Positions 18,386-27,519 of a stretch of 64,000 bases of DNA are shown here, in pieces. The notes beneath the pieces are model-generated. The model was given only the letters and a program-made list of their open reading frames with translations. It was not told where the DNA came from and ran no database searches. Position 1 is the stretch's first letter; every line of letters starts with the position of its first letter. Origin of the DNA: JBHGAV01 sp041946685 (GTDB taxonomy: Bacteria > Acidobacteriota > Terriglobia > Bryobacterales > Bryobacteraceae); the NCBI GenBank assembly GCA_041946685.1, contig JBHGAV010000010.1, positions 1-64,000 on the forward strand. The letters are read 5' to 3'. The position numbers were made by a program, and so were the translations under genes.

Positions 18386-18976
18386 CTACTTCTTCACCGG
18401 AGCCGCCGCTGGAGCCTTGGCCGGCGGGGCCGGCTTGGCCGCGGCCGGAGCCGGCGAGTTCTTGTCGTAAAGCGCAATGACGTCGCTGGTGATGTCGATC
18501 GAGTTGGTGGCGTAGACCACCGGCGACTGCTGGCTGCTGATGTCGAGAACCAGCGCGTAGTTGTTGTCGCGGGCGTACTTGTCGATGACCACCTGCATCT
18601 TCTCGAAGAATCCCTGCAAGAGGCGATCCTGGTCCATCTGGAAGTCCGCCTGGGCGTCCTCGGTGTCGCGGTTGAAAGCCTTCGTCTTCTGGTCGATATC
18701 CCGCTGGAGGGCCAGCTTGGCCTCGTCGCTCATGGTGTTACTGCCCCGGCTGAGCTGGTCGCGGAGCGCCTGGATCTCGTTTTGCTGCTTCTCCAGAGCC
18801 TTACGCTTGGGCTCATACCGTTCTTGGAGCTCGGCGGCAGCCTTCTGCCCATCCTGGGTACTGGAGATCGCGCCCTGGAGATTGATGATCGCCACCTTGC
18901 TCGGCTGAGAGGCGGTTTGAGCGAAAACGCCAGCCGCGAAGATCACGATGAGCAGCATGGCGGGGAGACATTTCAT
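18386..18976 (-). CDS. Skp/OmpH-family periplasmic chaperone
   Basis: Periplasmic holdase for unfolded outer-membrane proteins, 196 residues from the chosen start. It has a signal peptide (MKCLPAMLLIVIFAAGVFAQ), then the small Skp body with a long charged coiled coil (about residues 55-110, rich in Q, K, E) and a C-terminal part ending in an Ala/Pro/Lys-rich tail. The ATG at 18976 is preferred because AGGAG lies about 11 bases upstream and the signal peptide then starts cleanly; a frame open 15 codons earlier would bury it. It follows bamA by 60 bases, the common bamA-skp arrangement. Confidence 0.87.
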   Translation of the reverse strand: MKCLPAMLLIVIFAAGVFAQTASQPSKVAIINLQGAISSTQDGQKAAAELQERYEPKRKALEKQQNEIQALRDQLSRGSNTMSDEAKLALQRDIDQKTKAFNRDTEDAQADFQMDQDRLLQGFFEKMQVVIDKYARDNNYALVLDISSQQSPVVYATNSIDITSDVIALYDKNSPAPAAAKPAPPAKAPAAAPVKK

Positions 18977-19036
18977 GTTCACAGAGGTGCTCCTGAAACG
19001 AGTTTCGATCATAGCATACAACCGCGAATCATAGGG

Positions 19037-21985
19037 TCAGAACGTCCGGCCGACGGTGAAGCGAACGGTAGTCTTCTTCTCGAACCACGGGATAGCCTGG
19101 CCGTAAGTGGCGACCGAGTTGATGAACGTGGCCTGGTTGGGGAAATAGGACCGGTCGGTGACTATGGGCGGCTGCACGTACCGCTGCACGCGAGTCGGGT
19201 TATAGGCCCAGTACAAACGGAACGGGGCATTGACCACAGGCATCATCACCTGGAACTCAATGCCGGTCGAAGTCCGGACCTGTTGCAAGCCGGGCGCGAT
19301 CAGAGCACGGCCCTTGAACCCGGCCTGTGGGAAGCTGGAGTTCAGGTTAGTCACGCGGTCACTGGTCAGGGTGAGCTGGCTCGGCCTGATGATCTTGTTG
19401 GCTCCGGCGTCGAAGAAGCCGGCCAGCGTGACGGGGCCGGCAATCGGAATCCGGTATTCGAAGTTCCCAATAAGCTGGGTGTCCCCTCCCGCCATGGTGA
19501 GCTGGTACACGGGGATGGTCTGGTAAACGGGATTGTATTGCGCCACGCCGTTGACGATGACCTTCTGCGTGCGCGCCGATCCGTCGTTGTTCAGCACGTT
19601 GACCGTGGCTTCACTCGGCACGAAGACCCAGGGGGTAATCCCCCAGATCTCGAATCCGCGGATATCCTGCTCGCCGCCCATGTAGAAACGACTGAAGGGA
19701 GGCGCGAGCTTTCCTCCGTAACCAGTGAGCATGCTGCCCATGGCCCGCATACCGATGACGTGCCCCGGCTTGAGCCCGGCGCGGAAGTACGTGGTGCTTA
19801 TGGTCGGCCGGAGCATGTTGACGTTCCCGCCCAACGGTCCGCCGGCATACTCAAGGGAAATGAAGAAGCTCTTGCCGCGCGAAGGCGTGATGGGGTGGTC
19901 GACGGTGTTGTAGGTGTACGACGGAACAATCTTACTGGTCTTGATGCCGGTCAGCGAATTCGGCCCGCCCAGGCCCTGTTGAAAGTTCAGATAGTCGAAG
20001 TAGTTCTTCGCGGCAGTTGTGAGCACGGTGATGTTGGAGACGTCGTAACCGTAGGTCAGGCCGACGCGGGCGAAGGTGCGCCTGAGCGGGTAGCTGGCGA
20101 AGACGGTGAAGCCGCGGCCGTTGGACACGTAGTTCAGCAGGTTCTCGGTGCCCAGAGCGTTGTACAGCGGCGTAAGGTTGCGGCCCGACAGAAGCGAGAC
20201 TTCGCGGCCCTGATCGAAGTTGAAGCGCTGCGTATAGATGGTGAAGCCGGCGCTGATCGGGCGGTCGAACAGATAGGGCTCGGTGAAGCCCAGCGTGCCG
20301 CTGCGGATCCGGTCCCCGAACTGGCTTTCCAGACTGAGGGTTTCGCCCAAGCCGAGGAAGTTGTTGGTGGAATAGTTGAAGCCGATGAAACTGCCGGCAA
20401 TGCCCGAAACGCCGCCTTGCAGCCCGATCGAGTTCTTTCCCCGCTCCTTCACCTTGAGGGTGATGTCGACGGTGCTGTTGCGCGTGTCGCGCTTAATGTC
20501 GGCGGCCTCCTTTTCCTTGAGAGTCTCGAAGTAGCCGAGTTGGTTCAAGCGGAGAATGCTCAGCTCCCACATGCGAGTGCTGAACATGTCGCCTTCGTCG
20601 ATGAGCAACTCGCGGCGGATCACCTTGTCGCGGGTCGTGGTGTTTCCGGAGAAGTCGATGCGGCGCACGAAGAACTGCTTGCCCTCATCGACACTGATGG
20701 TCATGTCGAGCTTGTCGGAGTTGGGCACCAGGTCGAAGTTCGGCTCGGGGACGAAATCGATGTAGCCGAAGCCGCCGTACAGCTTCTGCATCTCATCCAA
20801 TCCCTTGCGCAGTTTCGCCGTCGAAAAGTACTCACCCGGGGTCATCTTGAACACGTCCCGGGTCAGGAAGTCCGTGGTGCGGAACAGCTTCACCCCGACG
20901 TAGTTCACCTTGTTCAGGACGTACCGGCGTCCCTCTTCCACTTCCACGGTCACATCGGCGCGCTTTCCCGGCCGATTCAGGAAGATGGGCGGCACGCGGA
21001 ACTTGCCGCCTCCCACGTCGCGGATCTCGACCTTGTGGCCGACGGCGTGAGCCGTGAAGTACCCCCGCTCCTGGTAGAAATTACGGAGCATTTCCATGTC
21101 CATGTCGAGCTTGGTCGAGTCAAAGGACTTGGAGAAGATCGACTCGAACAGGATGGAGTATGGAATCCCAATCGGGCGCAGGCCGCGCATGGAGCGGATC
21201 ACCACGCGGTCACGGAAGGCCGCGTTGTTCTGGATATCGATCTTGCCGACCTTGACCTTGGGTCCCTCCTTCACATTGAAGGCGATCGACAGGGAGGAGG
21301 GCGGCAACTGGCGGATCTCGGGCGTAATCTCGGCGAACTGGCGGCCGCGTTCGGCCAGGTACTCCTGAAGCACAACCTTGGCCCTTTGCACCTTGCTCGG
21401 GTCATACACCGACTCGATGCTCAGGCCGACCCGCCGCTCCTTGAAACGATCCAGAATTTCCGAGACGGTGAGAGATTTGATCCCGGGATAAGTTATGGAC
21501 CGCACGACCTGGCGCTCGGTAAGCACGAAGCGGAGAATTTGCCCCGTCTTGCCGGGCTCCAGTTCCAGCCTGATATCGTCGTAGCGGCCGGTGTTCCACA
21601 GCGCCATGAAATCGCGGCGCAGGGAGTCCTCATCGATCTTGTCGCCCCTCCTGGAGAGGACCATCGCCCGCAGCGTGTCCTGGGGGACCCTCCGGGCGCC
21701 ACGGAATTCGATCGCCTCGATGACGTCTTCGGCGGGCGGCGCAGGAGCGGGTTCCGCCGCCGGTTTGGACGGCTCGAAAGGCGAAGGCTGCTGCCCGGCA
21801 GCTTGGGGTTTGGCCGGTTCCGGTTTGGGCTGCTCCGGCTTGGGTTCGCCAGGCTGCGAAGACGGGCGGACATTCTCAAACGGGCTTTGTTGTTGCGGGG
21901 CGGGAGTCTGCTGTGCGCACAGAGCGGACGTCAGGCACAGGCAGACCAGCAATGCCCACAGGCGGAGGCGCCTGCCGGATCTCAT
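19037..21985 (-). CDS. bamA: Outer-membrane protein assembly factor BamA
   Basis: Central pore of the BAM complex that inserts beta-barrel proteins into the outer membrane; 982 residues, longer than the roughly 800 of E. coli. After the signal peptide (cut near ALCAQQ) comes a Pro/Gln/Lys-rich linker of about 60 residues. POTRA repeats then run to about residue 520 (e.g. IEFRGARRVPQDTLRAMV, KVNYVGVKLF). The C-terminal barrel carries the conserved loop MGGEQDIRGFE near residue 770 and ends in an aromatic residue (GRTF), the usual BAM recognition end. It precedes skp in the same operon. Confidence 0.95.
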   Translation of the reverse strand: MRSGRRLRLWALLVCLCLTSALCAQQTPAPQQQSPFENVRPSSQPGEPKPEQPKPEPAKPQAAGQQPSPFEPSKPAAEPAPAPPAEDVIEAIEFRGARRVPQDTLRAMVLSRRGDKIDEDSLRRDFMALWNTGRYDDIRLELEPGKTGQILRFVLTERQVVRSITYPGIKSLTVSEILDRFKERRVGLSIESVYDPSKVQRAKVVLQEYLAERGRQFAEITPEIRQLPPSSLSIAFNVKEGPKVKVGKIDIQNNAAFRDRVVIRSMRGLRPIGIPYSILFESIFSKSFDSTKLDMDMEMLRNFYQERGYFTAHAVGHKVEIRDVGGGKFRVPPIFLNRPGKRADVTVEVEEGRRYVLNKVNYVGVKLFRTTDFLTRDVFKMTPGEYFSTAKLRKGLDEMQKLYGGFGYIDFVPEPNFDLVPNSDKLDMTISVDEGKQFFVRRIDFSGNTTTRDKVIRRELLIDEGDMFSTRMWELSILRLNQLGYFETLKEKEAADIKRDTRNSTVDITLKVKERGKNSIGLQGGVSGIAGSFIGFNYSTNNFLGLGETLSLESQFGDRIRSGTLGFTEPYLFDRPISAGFTIYTQRFNFDQGREVSLLSGRNLTPLYNALGTENLLNYVSNGRGFTVFASYPLRRTFARVGLTYGYDVSNITVLTTAAKNYFDYLNFQQGLGGPNSLTGIKTSKIVPSYTYNTVDHPITPSRGKSFFISLEYAGGPLGGNVNMLRPTISTTYFRAGLKPGHVIGMRAMGSMLTGYGGKLAPPFSRFYMGGEQDIRGFEIWGITPWVFVPSEATVNVLNNDGSARTQKVIVNGVAQYNPVYQTIPVYQLTMAGGDTQLIGNFEYRIPIAGPVTLAGFFDAGANKIIRPSQLTLTSDRVTNLNSSFPQAGFKGRALIAPGLQQVRTSTGIEFQVMMPVVNAPFRLYWAYNPTRVQRYVQPPIVTDRSYFPNQATFINSVATYGQAIPWFEKKTTVRFTVGRTF

Positions 21986-22153
21986 TGAAACCTAGTTCCT
22001 TTCCACTCCGCGCCTTGATTGAGACGCACCCGGCTCGTTCTCCGTTTCAGCAGAGGATCCCTCATCGGAGTGAATCGCGAAGCCTACATTTTAGCTCGAA
22101 TGCGGCGGCATGAACAACGCCTCGCAAAGAGGAAGTTCCGATCATGCCCCCCT
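21986..22153. other. Intergenic region between bamA and a membrane-protein gene
   Basis: 168 bases between the bamA start and the end of the next minus-strand gene. Apart from the promoter-like pair noted above, I see only a short AAGGAACTAGG stretch just before the bamA ATG that may serve as its ribosome site. No RNA gene or repeat recognised. Confidence 0.5.
22088..22117 (-). promoter_or_regulatory. Candidate sigma-70-type promoter for bamA-skp
   Basis: On the minus strand, TTGTTC (22112-22117) and TAAAAT (22088-22093) are separated by 18 bases and lie about 100 bases before the bamA ATG. The -10 box matches 5 of 6 consensus bases; the -35 keeps only TTG. Prediction by eye only. Confidence 0.35.
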
Positions 22154-22696
22154 TCAAAGGTCCTGGCGGAGTGAATTCAAGAAACGCGGGTAGGCGGAGA
22201 GAACCACGCCGAAGACCAGATGGGAGACGATGAGCGGCAGGCGCGCCACAGGCGGGTACCGGGCCGGCGCCAGCGTTCGCAGAAGGACTTCATAAGCCAG
22301 GTAGTACCAGGTCAGACCGGCCAACAAGCCCAGCAAGAGCATCCGCCGCCACGCCCATGGAGCACGCAGCAAGAGCCCAAACAGCATTCCGATTGAGCCG
22401 CCGCCGAGGAGCTGCAAAGCGTAAACCGCTGCGGCCGACGCCCAAGTCCCACCCACCGGAGCCCTGCGGCCGAAGATTCCCGACACCAAGTCCACAGAAA
22501 CGATTCGCGCATCCTCCCCGCCCACCAGCGAGCTGCACGCCTGCCAGAACAGCAGGCACAACCCGCCCAGAATGCCGGCCTCGAGTCCCGCGAGGGCCCA
22601 GCAGAGACGACTGTCCGCGTCGATGTGGCCGATCCGTCCCATTCCGCCTGCCACCACCGGAGAGGATATGCCCTCCGCGAGGCGATCGGAATCCAC
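22154..22696 (-). CDS. Uncharacterised membrane protein of the exopolysaccharide locus
   Basis: A 180-residue protein with four or five hydrophobic segments (around residues 30-55, 85-108, 115-140 and 150-170) and no domain I recognise. It starts with GTG at 22696, 11 bases after the tyrosine-kinase gene, and is the last gene of the run wza-wzz-kinase. Position suggests a role in polymer export or attachment, but no motif supports a specific function. Confidence 0.6.
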   Translation of the reverse strand: MDSDRLAEGISSPVVAGGMGRIGHIDADSRLCWALAGLEAGILGGLCLLFWQACSSLVGGEDARIVSVDLVSGIFGRRAPVGGTWASAAAVYALQLLGGGSIGMLFGLLLRAPWAWRRMLLLGLLAGLTWYYLAYEVLLRTLAPARYPPVARLPLIVSHLVFGVVLSAYPRFLNSLRQDL

Positions 22697-22707
22697 GCCG
22701 AGGATGT

Positions 22708-23559
22708 CTAGTCCTCAGCCTCCTCCTTAGGCTCCCGCTTCTCCTTGTAGTAGTAGCTCGAATAGTAGTAGGTGTACTTGCTGTAAAGCTCGCCGGCCCT
22801 GGCGCCGTTGGCGACAATCCCCAATACGTTGTTTTCGCAGAGTGACTGCATGGCGCGCGTGACCGAGTCGATCGTCGTCACACCGATGCGCACTACCAGC
22901 ATGGTGCCGTCGCTGATGGTGGCCAGCAGGTTGGCGTCCGCTGCGAACAGGAGGGGGGGGCTGTCGAGCAGGACCCAGTTGAAGACGACCGGCAGTTGCT
23001 CGATGAGCGACTTGGTCTCCGAGAGATTGAGCATCTCCAGCGGATTCAGCACGGACGAGCCCGCCGGAAGCAGGTACAAGTTTGTCCCTGCGACGCGCTT
23101 GATCGCCGCCGAAAGCGGCGCGCTTCCCATCAGAAAATCGGTGGCGCCCGGGCTGCGGTCTATTTGGAAGATGTTGTGAAGCACGGGGCGGCGGAAATCG
23201 AAATCCGCCAGTAGCGTGGGGTTGTCGGCCAGTTGAGCTTCGGCCAGAGCGAGATTGACGGCGGTGAATGACTTGCCTTCGGCAGGGCAGGCACTGGTGA
23301 CGACCACGGAGTGAATGGGCTGGAGCTTCTGCATGTGGTTTAGGCGAGTGCGCAAGGTACGGAACTCCTCGCTGTGGGCATCGCGCGGCTTGGTGGGGTC
23401 TATGACGAAGAATTCAGGTGCCGGCGTATAGGGGACTTCCTGCACCGCCGACAGCAGATCCTCCAAGCCCGGGAGAAGCCTTGCGGGAGACCGTCTGGAC
23501 CGGTCGCCTCCGTCACCGCTCTGCTCTGCGCGCCGCAACGCGTCGTGTACGCGACTCAT
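22708..23559 (-). CDS. CpsD/Wzc-type bacterial tyrosine kinase (ATPase domain)
   Basis: Cytoplasmic ATPase of 283 residues that works with the chain-length protein upstream. The Walker A motif SACPAEGKSFTAVN is near 89-102, and the Walker A' motif TLLADFDFRRP is near 115-125, both diagnostic of BY-kinases. The C-terminal tail has eight tyrosines in 13 residues (259-271, YSKYTYYYSSYYY), the cluster normally autophosphorylated to control polymerisation. Here the kinase and membrane adaptor are separate genes, as in Gram-positive CpsC/CpsD rather than fused Wzc. GGAGGAG precedes the ATG. Confidence 0.9.
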   Translation of the reverse strand: MSRVHDALRRAEQSGDGGDRSRRSPARLLPGLEDLLSAVQEVPYTPAPEFFVIDPTKPRDAHSEEFRTLRTRLNHMQKLQPIHSVVVTSACPAEGKSFTAVNLALAEAQLADNPTLLADFDFRRPVLHNIFQIDRSPGATDFLMGSAPLSAAIKRVAGTNLYLLPAGSSVLNPLEMLNLSETKSLIEQLPVVFNWVLLDSPPLLFAADANLLATISDGTMLVVRIGVTTIDSVTRAMQSLCENNVLGIVANGARAGELYSKYTYYYSSYYYKEKREPKEEAED

Positions 23560-23583
23560 CTCTCCTCCAAAGGACTACTCCCG

Positions 23584-25242
23584 CTATGCCGACTTGGTGA
23601 AGTAGTAGTAGACCGAGCCCAGCATCAAGAGGAATCCGACAATACAGGCGCCCGACCAAGCCACCCAGGATAGCCGCCGCTTCCGCTGCACCAGGAGATC
23701 GTTTTCGACCAGAGGCACGCTGCCCAGGACGGGCAGGCCGGTGTACGCTCTCACATCCTTGAGGTTCTTGAGGGACGTGTCCTTCATTTCCCGGCCTCCG
23801 GCGAGGAACAGACCCAGCAGCACACCGATGCAAGTGCCCACCCCCACCACCATCCAGCGGTTCGGCTCGGTGGGCGATTGCGGAAGCGAGGCCTGTTCCA
23901 GCACCTCCAGAGTCTCCCCCTGCTTCCGGGTCTCCAGGTCCGTGGCCATGGACGACTGGTTGCTCTTCATGACCAGTTCTTCGTACTGCTGCTTGGCGAG
24001 ATTGTAGTCGCGCGTCATGAGGGCGTATTCACGCTCGCCGAGCGGACTGGCTTCGATCCGCTCCTGGTAGACCTTGATCGCCTTGTCCAGTCTGGCCTGC
24101 TCCTTCACCAGGTTCTGAATCTCCACATCTTTGGATTCGATCTGGCCCTGGAGCCTAGAAATCTCCGCCTGCAACTGCTTCATCTCGCGGCTCTCGACCA
24201 GAGGGGCCGGCTTGTCAGGCGCCGCGGCCGCTGCGGCCTTCTCCTCCTCTTTCATAAGAGAGTCACGGCTGGCTCTCAAGCTGGCAAGCTGCGACCGGGC
24301 GCGGCGCACGTCGGGATGCGAGTCGCTATACTGCTGGCGCATGCCGGCCAAGGCGGTTTCGAGTGCGAGGACCTGGCGGTCCAACTGGATGACGCGGTCG
24401 CTCTTGACCGCCGCTTCCATCGAGGTGGCCGCCGAGGCGGGAGTCGCCTGGAGCTGCTCCTTGGCCGTGCGCAGGCTGTTCTCCAGCAGGAGTTTCTCTT
24501 GAGTCGCGCGGTTGATGGACGACCCCGCCGTGGCAAGCTGAGCCTGAAGCGCGTTCAACTGCCCCAGGTTGGAGGACAACTGCTCGGGCAACTTGCCGGA
24601 GAACTTCAGCTTGTATTGCGTCAGGCGGTCCTCAATCGCATCGAGGTTCTTCTTGGCCGCGTCGAGCTTCTCTCTCAGGAACTCAGTGGTCATCACCGAT
24701 TCGGACGAGCGGGTTCTGACTGTCTCGTCCAGGAACATTGCAACGATCTGACTCACCACTTTCTGGGCCAGGTACCGGTTCTCGTATGCAAAGGATACCC
24801 GAAAAGCGGTGGATAGCGGCCGGTTCTCCGCCACATCCCGCAAGGCCAGGACCGGTGCGATCGTGACATCCTTCTGCATCTGTTCAACCAAATCCTCGTC
24901 CGGTATGCGTCCCTTCTTCCGAGGGTACAGGCCGTTCTGGTTGATCAAGTTCAATATGTTGGTGCGGCTGCGAACCTGCTGCTCCATAGCGGCGATGCGC
25001 TGGCCGATCTGAAGGTTGACGTTCGAGGGGACGTACCTCTCCGGCACGGCCGGAGGAACGATGCGGATGGTCGCGTCCGAGACGTAGGTGTCGGGCCAGA
25101 GGAAGGCGACGACGACGGAGATTACCAAACCCGCAAAAGCCGGTCCAATGATCCACCCGCGGTGCCGGCGAAGCATGTCGAAGTAGTCGGAGACATCCAT
25201 CGGCCTTCTACCGACGGCGTAGGGTTCAGTGCTCGGTTGCAT
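23584..25242 (-). CDS. Wzz/GNVR-type polysaccharide chain-length determinant
   Basis: Inner-membrane co-polymerase of 552 residues. It has an N-terminal membrane helix (about residues 33-53), a long periplasmic coiled-coil region (about 60-430) and a GNVR-like stretch (MTRDYNLAKQQYEELVMK). A Pro-rich membrane return follows (SLPQSPTEPNRW, about 460-470), then C-terminal membrane helices up to the end. No Walker motifs are present; the kinase is the next gene. GGAGGCG lies before the ATG at 25242; an in-frame ATG at 25200 is a weaker alternative. Confidence 0.88.
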   Translation of the reverse strand: MQPSTEPYAVGRRPMDVSDYFDMLRRHRGWIIGPAFAGLVISVVVAFLWPDTYVSDATIRIVPPAVPERYVPSNVNLQIGQRIAAMEQQVRSRTNILNLINQNGLYPRKKGRIPDEDLVEQMQKDVTIAPVLALRDVAENRPLSTAFRVSFAYENRYLAQKVVSQIVAMFLDETVRTRSSESVMTTEFLREKLDAAKKNLDAIEDRLTQYKLKFSGKLPEQLSSNLGQLNALQAQLATAGSSINRATQEKLLLENSLRTAKEQLQATPASAATSMEAAVKSDRVIQLDRQVLALETALAGMRQQYSDSHPDVRRARSQLASLRASRDSLMKEEEKAAAAAAPDKPAPLVESREMKQLQAEISRLQGQIESKDVEIQNLVKEQARLDKAIKVYQERIEASPLGEREYALMTRDYNLAKQQYEELVMKSNQSSMATDLETRKQGETLEVLEQASLPQSPTEPNRWMVVGVGTCIGVLLGLFLAGGREMKDTSLKNLKDVRAYTGLPVLGSVPLVENDLLVQRKRRLSWVAWSGACIVGFLLMLGSVYYYFTKSA

Positions 25243-25275
25243 AGAGAGGCGCCTCCGTCAATCCTGCTGCTCGTC

Positions 25276-25917
25276 CTAAGGCACGATAATCTGGTCCCCA
25301 CCCTCCAATAGCAGATTCTGGCTCAGATTCTTGCCCTTAACCCAGTCGCGATAGTTGAACTTGTACCGCTTCGGACCCCGCATGATCAGGATGTTCTTGG
25401 TGTCCGCGTACTCCCGGAAGCCGCCGGCGATGGTTAGCGCCTGCGAAATGGTCGTCGGCACCACGAGCGGGTACTGGCCTGGCCGGTTCACCTCCCCGAT
25501 CACGAAGTACTTCTTGCTGTTCACGGAGAGGACCGAAACCATCACCTCGGGTTCGGTGACGTACTTGACCAGCCCCTCCCTGATCAACTCGGCCAACTTC
25601 AGAGGCGTAATGCCTCCTGCCTGCAAGTCTCCGATCAGCGGCAAGGAGATCTTGCCGTCGGGCCGGACAGAGACGGGGCCCGACAAGTCCGGCTCCCGCC
25701 ACACCCTCACCTGGAGGATGTCTTCGGCGCCGATCAAGTAAGTGTTCGGGTCGACAGGCGCCCCAACCGACTTCCTCAGGGCTTCTTCCTCGGGGCTCAC
25801 CTGAGCCGGAGGCGCAGTTTCCTGCCGTTTCTCCTGCGCACCCTGCGCACACGACGCGGACAAGAAAATGAACAGGCAAAGAAGAATACTCCCCAACACC
25901 AATGCACGTCTAGGCAT
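25276..25917 (-). CDS. Wza-like polysaccharide export protein
   Basis: Periplasmic/outer-membrane exporter of 213 residues. A signal peptide (ending near SASCAQGAQ) is followed by the polysaccharide-export domain (YLIGAEDILQVRVWREPDL near residue 65) and an SLBB-like domain (KKYFVIGEVNRPGQYPL near 140). The ATG at 25917 has GAGG nine bases upstream and gives a clean signal peptide; a longer open frame upstream does not look coding. It is first in the exopolysaccharide run wza-wzz-kinase-membrane protein. Confidence 0.85.
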   Translation of the reverse strand: MPRRALVLGSILLCLFIFLSASCAQGAQEKRQETAPPAQVSPEEEALRKSVGAPVDPNTYLIGAEDILQVRVWREPDLSGPVSVRPDGKISLPLIGDLQAGGITPLKLAELIREGLVKYVTEPEVMVSVLSVNSKKYFVIGEVNRPGQYPLVVPTTISQALTIAGGFREYADTKNILIMRGPKRYKFNYRDWVKGKNLSQNLLLEGGDQIIVP

Positions 25918-26205
25918 TATGTCTACCTCAGAGGCGCATGAACCTCCTGCCCCTCGATCGCCGGCCAGCGGACACCGCGGTTTTATACCGTCAACGTAAG
26001 CAATTGTACAATAACTTCGCCGTTTCGCGAAGCAGCCCCGCGCCGAGGAGGATTGAACGCAAGGCGTGCGGCGTCCGGCCAAACCATTGCTGCGGCTACA
26101 GAAACGCATGGCTATGCTTCTTGGACGGCGGGGGTACCAGGACCGTTCTGGGGCGAATAAGAGGGGAAGAAAGGGGTTCTTTCCGACCGCCACTCAGGCG
26201 GCCGC
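25918..26205. other. Intergenic region upstream of the exopolysaccharide genes
   Basis: 288 bases between the beta-barrel gene and wza. It holds the promoter-like pair listed above and a ribosome site at the wza end. The rest shows no convincing open frame, RNA gene or repeat. Confidence 0.5.
25982..26011 (-). promoter_or_regulatory. Candidate sigma-70-type promoter for exopolysaccharide genes
   Basis: Minus-strand TTGTAC (26006-26011) and TATAAA (25982-25987) with an 18-base spacer, about 65 bases before the wza-like ATG. TATAAA matches 5 of 6 consensus bases; the -35 is weak. The TTGTAC lies inside the palindrome TTGTACAA, a possible operator. Confidence 0.4.
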
Positions 26206-26844
26206 TCAGAACGTGAGGCCGATTCCTACGGACGCCTCCTGGTGTCTCAAGTTACCCCGGGCGCTCATTATTTCCTGAATATCCAAATCGTAGGGCTTGC
26301 CGGTCAGGCAATCGCGGGCATCGAGGCGTACCTGAGCGTGCTGGAAGAGCCTGATCTTCATGCCCAGTCCGTAGTGGAATCCGTAGTTGCGGGTTGAGTA
26401 CCCAGACCAACTGGGGACATTGCGGGGACTGATGCTCTTCTGCGCCTGAGCCCCCAAGGCGAAGAAAGGCCGAAACCGCTCGTTCTTCGGCATCCAGTAA
26501 ACGAGGAAGTCGATGAAAGCTTGGTGCAGTTTCACCGTGCGATCCAGGGTCTCCTTAGGCACGTCCTTGGAAGCCTGGGTCTTGACTCGCAGGGTGGCCC
26601 GCGTCTGGAGGTAGCCCAGTTCGTAGCCGTAGTAACGGTGCGGGTTCCAGGTAAGGCGAAGACCGTTGCTGTAGCCGTTTCTGAAGGTCGTGTCGGTGTC
26701 CTTGGGAGACACGGGGGATGAAGATCCGAGCGGCGTCTTGCTCATCCGGGCCCAACCGCGCAGGACGGAGACTTCCACCGTCTGCCCACAGAGGGGAGCG
26801 AGAGCGGCCCATGCCAGGCCCGCAAACCACAAGATCTGTTTCAT
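26206..26844 (-). CDS. Outer-membrane beta-barrel protein
   Basis: Exported protein of 212 residues. The ATG at 26844 starts a clear signal peptide (KQILWFAGLAWAALAPLCG, cut near CGQT). Alternating strands follow (YYGYELGYLQ, FRPFFALGAQAQKS, GFHYGLGMKIRLF), and the protein ends in GIGLTF with a terminal phenylalanine, as expected for a barrel closing strand. It resembles, but is not a close copy of, the beta-barrel protein in the lut operon. No specific function can be assigned. Confidence 0.65.
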   Translation of the reverse strand: MKQILWFAGLAWAALAPLCGQTVEVSVLRGWARMSKTPLGSSSPVSPKDTDTTFRNGYSNGLRLTWNPHRYYGYELGYLQTRATLRVKTQASKDVPKETLDRTVKLHQAFIDFLVYWMPKNERFRPFFALGAQAQKSISPRNVPSWSGYSTRNYGFHYGLGMKIRLFQHAQVRLDARDCLTGKPYDLDIQEIMSARGNLRHQEASVGIGLTF

Positions 26845-26907
26845 ACGAGTTGCCGGAACGCCGCTATCGCCAGAGGCGAGACACCCCTTCCCGAGGGGAA
26901 GCAAACA

Positions 26908-27486
26908 TTATAGCTTGGTGGAGAGGCCGCAGGCGGATAGCCGTAGTTCTTTCAGGTGGCGATAAACGAGGGCGACGGGGAGCCCGACGACGTTGAAGTA
27001 GCAGCCCTCGATGCGGTCGATGAACTTGGAGGCCAGTCCCTGAATGGCGTACGCTCCGGCCTTATCCATCGGCTCGCCGCTCTGGACATAGCTTGAGATT
27101 TCCTCGTCCGACATGGCGACGAACCGGACGCGGGTGGACTCGGCATCCGTCACGAGGCGGTCGCCCGTACGCAGGCAGATGCCGGTGACGACCTCGTGCT
27201 CGCGGCCGGAGAGCAGCCGCAGCATCCAGGCGGCTTGCTCGCGGCTCTCCGGCTTGCCGAGCACGCACCCGTCCACGACTACCACGGTGTCGGCGGCGAG
27301 AATCGTTTCCCCCGAGGAGACGGCCACCGCCAGCGCCTTCTGGCGTGCCAGCCGCAGCACGTGCTGGCGGGGGTCCTCGCCTGCCAGCAGGGTTTCGTCG
27401 ACCGGGGCGGCACGGGTGATGAACTCGATACCCGCGGAGGAGAGGATCTCCCTCCGGCGCGGCGACTGGGAGGCGAGCACGAGCAT
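26908..27486 (-). CDS. maf: Maf-family nucleotide pyrophosphatase
   Basis: House-cleaning enzyme of 192 residues that hydrolyses non-canonical or excess nucleoside triphosphates (dTTP/UTP or methylated nucleotides). Motifs in order: ASQSPRRREIL at the N-terminus, AADTVVVVDG near residue 68 with GKP just after, and SDEEISSYVQSGEPMDKAGAYAIQG near 130. The ATG at 27486 begins right at the conserved N-terminus; the longer upstream frame lacks it. It is divergent from the DciA-like gene with a 33-base gap. Confidence 0.88.
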   Translation of the reverse strand: MLVLASQSPRRREILSSAGIEFITRAAPVDETLLAGEDPRQHVLRLARQKALAVAVSSGETILAADTVVVVDGCVLGKPESREQAAWMLRLLSGREHEVVTGICLRTGDRLVTDAESTRVRFVAMSDEEISSYVQSGEPMDKAGAYAIQGLASKFIDRIEGCYFNVVGLPVALVYRHLKELRLSACGLSTKL

Positions 27487-27519
27487 ACCCGCATGGTACA
27501 ATGAACGCTCATTCCCACC

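Noticed and set aside
17912..21988. A 1358-codon open frame on the plus strand opposite lutA, skp and bamA
   Set aside because: It is the antisense shadow of GC-rich bamA and neighbours; its product has no recognisable domain, and the minus-strand genes show clear family motifs.
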